Assembly: GCA_964491785.1 (NCBI GenBank)
Contig: CAZBGS010000005.1
Location: 62,001 to 126,000 of the forward strand
DNA length: 64,000 bases
Direction: 5' to 3'
Source: RZZS01 sp964491785
GTDB lineage: Bacteria; Pseudomonadota; Alphaproteobacteria; Micavibrionales; Micavibrionaceae
The position numbers were made by a program, and so were the translations under genes. The notes under the pieces are model-generated. The model was given only the letters and a program-made list of their open reading frames with translations, was not told where the DNA came from and did no database searches. This document shows positions 59,513 through 64,000 of this stretch, piece after piece (position 1 is the stretch's first letter; the number at the start of each line of letters is the position of its first letter).

Positions 59513-60361
59513 TCAGGCGGTCGCCACAAGATTGCCGGTCGAATGCTGGCCTTCCGTCAGAACATAAATGCCTCTCTGATTGGGAAGGGGTTTGAACATA
59601 TTCGTAATCCCGAGCACCGTCTCCGCTCCGCCCAGCACAAGAAAACCGTCCGAAGGCAGCAGGGTCGAAATCCCCTCCAGAACCTTCCTCTTGGTTGCCT
59701 CGTCGAAATAAATAAGTACGTTTCTGCAGAAAACCAGATCGAACTGGCCAAGAGGCCTTATATCTTCAAGCAGGTTAATATATTGAAAGTTTACCATCTT
59801 TTTTATTTCATCAGACAGCCGCCATTTCTCCTCCTGCTGAACGAAATATTTCATCAGGTATTGAATCGGCAGCCCCCGCTGAACCTCGAACTGCGTATAA
59901 AGCCCTTCTTTGGCTATCCTTATTACTTCGTTGGAAATGTCGGTGGCCACTATTTCGATTCTCCATCCCGAGAGCATGGCCTCATTTTCCTTTAGCATCA
60001 TCGCCAGCGAATAAGGCTCCTGCCCCGTAGACCCCGCCGCGCACCAGATGCGTATCCGCCGTGAATGTCTCCTTGCCTTAAGCAAATACGGAAGAATAAT
60101 TTCCTTGAACATATCGAATGGCTTGCGGTCGCGAAAGAACGAAGTCTCGTTGGTCGTCATTGCCTCGACGACATCCTCGATCAACTTCTTGTCCGCTACT
60201 CCTCGCAAAGCCATGGTTAACGCCTCAATGCTCGCGTAACCCCACTTCTTTGCGACAGGCGTCAATCGCGAATCAAGCAGATAACTCTTGTCGGGGGTCA
60301 GGACAAGCCCCGACCTCTTGCTTAGCAACTCTTTAAGAAATTCAAAATCGTTTATCCGCAT
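59513..60361 (-). CDS. cheR: Chemoreceptor methyltransferase CheR
   Basis: SAM-dependent methylation of receptor glutamates. 282 residues: N-terminal helical domain (LLSKRSGLVLTPDKSYLLDS), TTNETSFFRDRKPFDMF, the SAM-binding IRIWCAAGSTGQEPYSLAM and LVFCRNVLIYFD. The CAxSTGQEPYS and NVLIYFD motifs are complete. Adjacent to cheB with a 6-base gap. Confidence 0.95.
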   Translation of the reverse strand: MRINDFEFLKELLSKRSGLVLTPDKSYLLDSRLTPVAKKWGYASIEALTMALRGVADKKLIEDVVEAMTTNETSFFRDRKPFDMFKEIILPYLLKARRHSRRIRIWCAAGSTGQEPYSLAMMLKENEAMLSGWRIEIVATDISNEVIRIAKEGLYTQFEVQRGLPIQYLMKYFVQQEEKWRLSDEIKKMVNFQYINLLEDIRPLGQFDLVFCRNVLIYFDEATKRKVLEGISTLLPSDGFLVLGGAETVLGITNMFKPLPNQRGIYVLTEGQHSTGNLVATA

Positions 60362-60367
60362 CTTCGC

Positions 60368-61525
60368 TTAACCTGACAATACTCTTTTTCTAACCCATGG
60401 CCCAATCTGTTCGAGCGGCAATACAGCCGTACACAGCCCGTTGGTGGCAACGGCACCCGGCATGCCCCATACAATGCTTGTAGCCTCGTCCTGCGCAATC
60501 ATGCTCCCCCCGGCCTCGACAAGCATTTTGCTGCCCTTCAGTCCGTCAGACCCCATTCCCGTAAGCATAACCCCGAGAATTTTTTTACCGTATATTTCTA
60601 ACAGACTTCGCATCATCGGATCCACCGATGGCTTGCAAAAGTTCTCTGGCGGCCCCTCGTTCAGCCGGACATGGACAGACGTCCCTTTAACTTCAAACAG
60701 CATATGATACCCGCCAGGAGCAATATGAATTCTTCCCGGAACAAAAGGCATTCCCGTTTCCCCCTCGACACAGGGAACTCCGGACTGCTGTTCTATATGC
60801 TGGGCCAGTATCTTCGTAAAGGTCGCAGGCATATGCTGCGTTACCGCGATCGGCACATCAAGACTTTTGAAATGCTCCAGAACGGTAAAAAGCGCCTTCG
60901 GCCCTCCGGTTGAGCTACCTATCGCCACCACCGAAGGCTTTCCCTGCCAGCCTGCGGAAGGGCTTCGCAATGTGATGGTTCTGTCAGTGCTGCGCGCAAC
61001 AGGATGGTACGTGGCGACCCTGGCCGGGCGCTGGACTTCTTCCTCGGTCTTGGGTTTCCTTGCGGAAGTACCGCCGCTGATATTTTTTATCAACGACAGA
61101 AGAAGCTCCTGAAAAGAGGCGGCCGAACTGGCATCTCTGGTACTGGAAGGTTTGCAGATATACTCCGTGGCGCCGAGCTGCAATGCACGCATCGACACGC
61201 TGGCCCCTTTTTCGGTCAGCGTAGAACACATGATCACCTTTGCCGACGGGCAAACCTGCAAAAGCCTCGGCAAGGCGGTAAGCCCGTCCATTACCGGCAT
61301 TTCGATATCCAGAATGACGACATCGGGCGCAACCTTGGAAATGGAATTTATGGCCGCCTCGCCGTTATGGACTGAACTTACCACGACAATATAGGGATCT
61401 TTTTCAAGAGCGCGCGAAATCATACCGCGAACGACAGCCGAATCATCGACAAGCATTACCCGGATCGGCCCCTTTTCGCCGGAGCCTGATCCTGAATTCG
61501 ATGAAGAGCGATCAGGTGGAAACAT
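60368..61525 (-). CDS. cheB: Chemotaxis response regulator methylesterase CheB
   Basis: Removes receptor methyl groups when phosphorylated by CheA. 385 residues: receiver with VMLVDDSAVVRGMI and phospho-acceptor Asp73 in VVILDIEMPVMDGLTALPRL; linker; methylesterase with the Ser of VVAIGSSTGGPKALFTVL, His of AVTQHMPATFTKIL and Asp of GVMLTGMGSDGLKGSKML. A short Ser/Gly-rich N-terminal arm (PPDRSSSNSGSGSGEKG) is unusual. Follows cheY by 22 bases. Confidence 0.95.
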   Translation of the reverse strand: MFPPDRSSSNSGSGSGEKGPIRVMLVDDSAVVRGMISRALEKDPYIVVVSSVHNGEAAINSISKVAPDVVILDIEMPVMDGLTALPRLLQVCPSAKVIMCSTLTEKGASVSMRALQLGATEYICKPSSTRDASSAASFQELLLSLIKNISGGTSARKPKTEEEVQRPARVATYHPVARSTDRTITLRSPSAGWQGKPSVVAIGSSTGGPKALFTVLEHFKSLDVPIAVTQHMPATFTKILAQHIEQQSGVPCVEGETGMPFVPGRIHIAPGGYHMLFEVKGTSVHVRLNEGPPENFCKPSVDPMMRSLLEIYGKKILGVMLTGMGSDGLKGSKMLVEAGGSMIAQDEATSIVWGMPGAVATNGLCTAVLPLEQIGPWVRKRVLSG

Positions 61526-61547
61526 TTACAGTATGAACCCTTCCCAC

Positions 61548-61931
61548 CTAGTAATCGCTTCTCGGCTCGATCAAGCCGATCTGGACAAATTTTGATTCTA
61601 TGATGTCGGCATCAAAAGGCTTCATGATGTATTCATTGGCGCCAGCCATCATGGCTCTTTGGATATGCGACATATTATTTTCAGTTGTGCAGAAAATCAC
61701 CAGAGGCTTGTCGCCTCCCTCAAGCATTCTGAGCTTTTCAAGAAATTCAATGCCGCTCATGACCGGCATGTTCCAGTCGAGCAGAATGGAATCCGGCAAT
61801 TGATCCGCGCACATTTCGTAGGCTTGCTGACCGTCCTCAGCTTCCAGACAGGAAAAACCGAGATCCTCGACGATGCGCCTGGCTACCTTGCGGACGACCT
61901 TGCTATCATCGACGACCAAACATGATTTCAT
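61548..61931 (-). CDS. cheY: Chemotaxis response regulator CheY
   Basis: Single receiver relaying CheA signal to the flagellar motor. 127 residues from ATG 61931: CLVVDDSKVVRKVARRIVED, phospho-acceptor Asp in ILLDWNMPVMSGIEFL, Thr in VIFCTTENN and Lys in YIMKPFDADIIE. This is the alphaproteobacterial CheY type found beside cheB and cheR. TTG 61940 is a possible earlier start. An 82-base gap separates it from cheW. Confidence 0.93.
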   Translation of the reverse strand: MKSCLVVDDSKVVRKVARRIVEDLGFSCLEAEDGQQAYEMCADQLPDSILLDWNMPVMSGIEFLEKLRMLEGGDKPLVIFCTTENNMSHIQRAMMAGANEYIMKPFDADIIESKFVQIGLIEPRSDY

Positions 61932-62022
61932 TTCTACCAACCCCGTAACACTTGCCTTGTTTCAACAAGCATATACTCTCTTGTCTAACCAGACAGTTAA
62001 TTTTTTATGCTTCCGGCTTTTT

Positions 62023-62508
62023 TTAGTGCACAGTGTTAAGTACCTTGGCCACATCAAGGACGACCAGCAACTCTTCCTTGAGTCGGTAAATACCAAGCGA
62101 AATGTCCTTCCATACCGGATCAAGCGTCGGCGGATTGCTTTCGAAGTCGCTCTGCTGAAGCGAAAGAACATCACCGACACGATCTATGATCAAGCTGAAC
62201 AACTCGTTTTTATGTTCGACGACCACGCTCATTTTTTGTGTCTGATCGTCTTCCTTCTCGATACCCAGACGCTTGCGCACGTCTATAGCCGTAACAATGC
62301 GCCCCCGCAGGTTAAGCGCCCCTGCAACCTCTGGCGGAGCAAGCGGTATTCTCGTAACCCTCTGAGTGCCAAGAACATCCTGAACCTGCAGAACGGGAAT
62401 TCCGAAAAGCTGGCCTGCTATATAGATAGTAAGGAAATCCTCAGAAAGGTCGTGGCCGATATTCTCACGATCTTCGGTATCCTCGTGCCTTTGTTTGACT
62501 GCAGTCAT
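62023..62508 (-). CDS. cheW: Chemotaxis coupling protein CheW
   Basis: Links receptors to CheA. 161 residues with the CheW fold: LTIYIAGQLFGIPVLQVQDV, TRIPLAPPEVAGALNLRGRI, AIDVRKRLGIE, VVVEHKNELFSLIIDRVGDV and LDVAKVLNTVH. The start ATG directly abuts the TAA of cheA with no gap, so the two are translationally coupled. Confidence 0.95.
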   Translation of the reverse strand: MTAVKQRHEDTEDRENIGHDLSEDFLTIYIAGQLFGIPVLQVQDVLGTQRVTRIPLAPPEVAGALNLRGRIVTAIDVRKRLGIEKEDDQTQKMSVVVEHKNELFSLIIDRVGDVLSLQQSDFESNPPTLDPVWKDISLGIYRLKEELLVVLDVAKVLNTVH

Positions 62509-64000
62509 TTAAGATGCCTTTCCATTTTCAGCAAGGGTTTGCGAAAGTGTTGACAATAAGGTTTCGCGATCGAATTTCGCTACGTATTTCCTAAATCCCG
62601 CCTCGCGCCCGCGATCAAGATCCTGCGGAGTGGCATGCGATGACAGCGCGACAAGCGGTATATCCTGCCATTTGCTGCTCGCCTTGATACGCTCGGCGAA
62701 TTCAAAGCCGCTCATTTCGGGCATTTCGATATCGCTGACGATAACATCGAATCTCTTGTCCGCCTCACAAAGCTTCAGAGCTTCCAGCGGGCTTTCCAAA
62801 GTGGTCACTTCATAGCCGGCAACGGTCAGAAGCGGCGTCAGCATGTTGCGGAAAAACGGACTGTCATCGACCAGCAGCACTTTCTTCCTTCCGGCTTCCC
62901 CGAAAGGATCGACTGCCGCTTTGTACCAGTCGGTATCCGCGCTGCGCAGATAATATCCGACATCGATAACATCGGTCGCCTTGCCCTCGATTATGGCGCT
63001 GCCGAGAAGCCCCTTGTCGCGGCCTGCCGATTGCATCTCCATATGTTCCTCAACGATATCTATAATACTGTCGACGACAAGCCCCATCGAACTCTTTTCA
63101 TCGCTGAATACCAGAACCGGCTTCTCCGGCGCGTTTTCAATATCGACGCCCTTGAAAGATACCAGTGGCATAAGCTTGCCGCGATATTGCACCACCATCT
63201 GATCGTTCGAGTTTTCAATCGCCTCCGATTTGATATTCTCAAGCCTGGCCACCAGAGCCAACGGCACGGCCTTCGGAGCGCCCTTGCCTGCCGAGAACAG
63301 CAGAAGCGTTATCTTTTCCTCCGATCTCGGCCTTGAACTGTCTTCTTCCTCGGCCATATCCATCGAATCCGCCTGCTCGATCTCGCCGGTAGCCTTGGCA
63401 ATGCCGGTAGGATCCAGGATCATAATCACACTGCCATCCCCCAGAATGGTGTTGCCGGAGAATAGCTCAATGCTCTTCAGTATCGTCGAAACCGGTTTGA
63501 CGACGATTTCCTCGGTGTCATAAACACGGTCAACGATAATGCCGAAGTTATAGGTACCGATCTGGGTAACGACAATATACTGCTTTTCCTCATCGACAGT
63601 ATCCTTGCCCTCGCTGTAGCCTGAAATATTAAGAATTTTCCGCAGCGATACCAGTGGAAGCAACCTGTCCCGAAGCCGGAAGACCGGGGATCCTTTGATC
63701 ATCTCGATCCTGTTTTCTCCGGTAAGGGAAGCCTTGACCAGCTCTCTCACCGCGATCTGCGGAATCGCAAAGCGCTCGCCCGCCGATTCCACGATAAGCG
63801 CCGATACGATAGCCAGCGTCAAAGGTATCTTGATAATGAACCTCGATCCCCTTCCCTCCACTGACTTCAGCTCGATAGAACCGCCGATCTTCTCGATGTT
63901 GGTTTTAACAACGTCCATTCCTACGCCGCGCCCCGACACAGCCGTAACCTTGTCGGCCGTCGAAAAGCCCGGACGGAAGATGAACTGATGGATTTGCTGC
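62509..64000 (-). CDS. cheA: Chemotaxis histidine kinase CheA with C-terminal receiver (partial, 3' end)
   Basis: The gene runs off the window's right edge; about 497 codons are visible. Order from the truncated side: end of the ATPase domain (FIFRPGFSTADKV, SGRGVGMDVVKTNIEKIGGS, the G2 box), a CheW-like P5 domain (ALIVESAGERFAIPQIAVRE), a second CheW-like domain (PVLVFSDEKSSMGLVVDSII) and a receiver domain (KVLLVDDSPFFRNMLTPLLT; VIVSDIEMPEMSGFEF). This hybrid architecture, with two CheW domains and a receiver, occurs in several alphaproteobacterial che operons. The His-transfer domain is outside the window. Confidence 0.95.
   Translation of the reverse strand, partial: QQIHQFIFRPGFSTADKVTAVSGRGVGMDVVKTNIEKIGGSIELKSVEGRGSRFIIKIPLTLAIVSALIVESAGERFAIPQIAVRELVKASLTGENRIEMIKGSPVFRLRDRLLPLVSLRKILNISGYSEGKDTVDEEKQYIVVTQIGTYNFGIIVDRVYDTEEIVVKPVSTILKSIELFSGNTILGDGSVIMILDPTGIAKATGEIEQADSMDMAEEEDSSRPRSEEKITLLLFSAGKGAPKAVPLALVARLENIKSEAIENSNDQMVVQYRGKLMPLVSFKGVDIENAPEKPVLVFSDEKSSMGLVVDSIIDIVEEHMEMQSAGRDKGLLGSAIIEGKATDVIDVGYYLRSADTDWYKAAVDPFGEAGRKKVLLVDDSPFFRNMLTPLLTVAGYEVTTLESPLEALKLCEADKRFDVIVSDIEMPEMSGFEFAERIKASSKWQDIPLVALSSHATPQDLDRGREAGFRKYVAKFDRETLLSTLSQTLAENGKAS

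Noticed and set aside
1..64000. CRISPR arrays, insertion sequences, prophage, rRNA
   Set aside because: No spaced direct repeats, transposase, integrase, terminal inverted repeats or rRNA segments were seen.

Overview
The window is a dense chromosomal segment of an alphaproteobacterium, probably from an uncultured or little-studied lineage. Taxonomic markers are CpdR (CtrA/ClpXP adaptor pathway), MipZ (division-site ATPase), a RadC tail of alphaproteobacterial type, and a cheA(hybrid)-W-Y-B-R operon. There are no rRNA, tRNA, IS, prophage or CRISPR features. Gene packing is tight: two convergent pairs share one CTAG as both stop codons, and many operon genes overlap by 1-16 bases.

Layout. 1-13 kb is mixed housekeeping: the radC 3' end, rluD with an unlisted 54-codon ORF before a terminator, a GT4 glycosyltransferase, glucokinase, cpdR, a Pmp3-type membrane peptide, rpsU, a gamma-glutamyltransferase-like protein with a divergent active site, a YejF-type ABC ATPase and aminopeptidase P. 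13-16 kb holds mipZ, galU and a phosphomannomutase/phosphoglucomutase. 16-32.4 kb is an alginate biosynthesis locus: algJ-algX on the minus strand, divergent from algD-alg8; a minus-strand beta-helix/RTX protein; then alg44-algA-algK-algE-algL; an HTH/coiled-coil gene; and a second algX-like gene whose catalytic Asp position is Asn. 32.5-39 kb holds a lone receiver, a HAD hydrolase, an ABC-F protein, the znuA/znuCB zinc importer and two small conserved proteins. 39.3-57.8 kb is one continuous plus-strand run of ten genes for alpha-glucan and trehalose metabolism: glgE, treS-maltokinase fusion, second maltokinase, malQ, glgB, treZ, GH57, treY and two small exported proteins. 57.9-64 kb is purH and the chemotaxis operon, cut by the window edge inside cheA.

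How it works together. Glucokinase, the PMM/PGM and GalU supply hexose phosphates. For alginate, AlgA and PMM/PGM make GDP-mannose, AlgD oxidises it to GDP-mannuronate, Alg8 with the c-di-GMP-binding Alg44 polymerises it, AlgK/AlgE export it, AlgL degrades it in the periplasm, and AlgJ/AlgX acetylate it. AlgI, AlgF and AlgG are not in the window, so acetyl transfer across the membrane and C5-epimerisation must be encoded elsewhere or done differently; the RTX beta-helix protein is a candidate modifying enzyme. For storage and stress sugars, TreS-Mak makes maltose-1-phosphate from trehalose, GlgE extends glucan with it, GlgB branches, and TreY/TreZ return glucan to trehalose, a closed cycle in one operon. 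An apparent general-stress sigma (EcfG) promoter upstream of algD and the trehalose operon together suggest a desiccation/osmotic-stress and biofilm lifestyle; that is inference.
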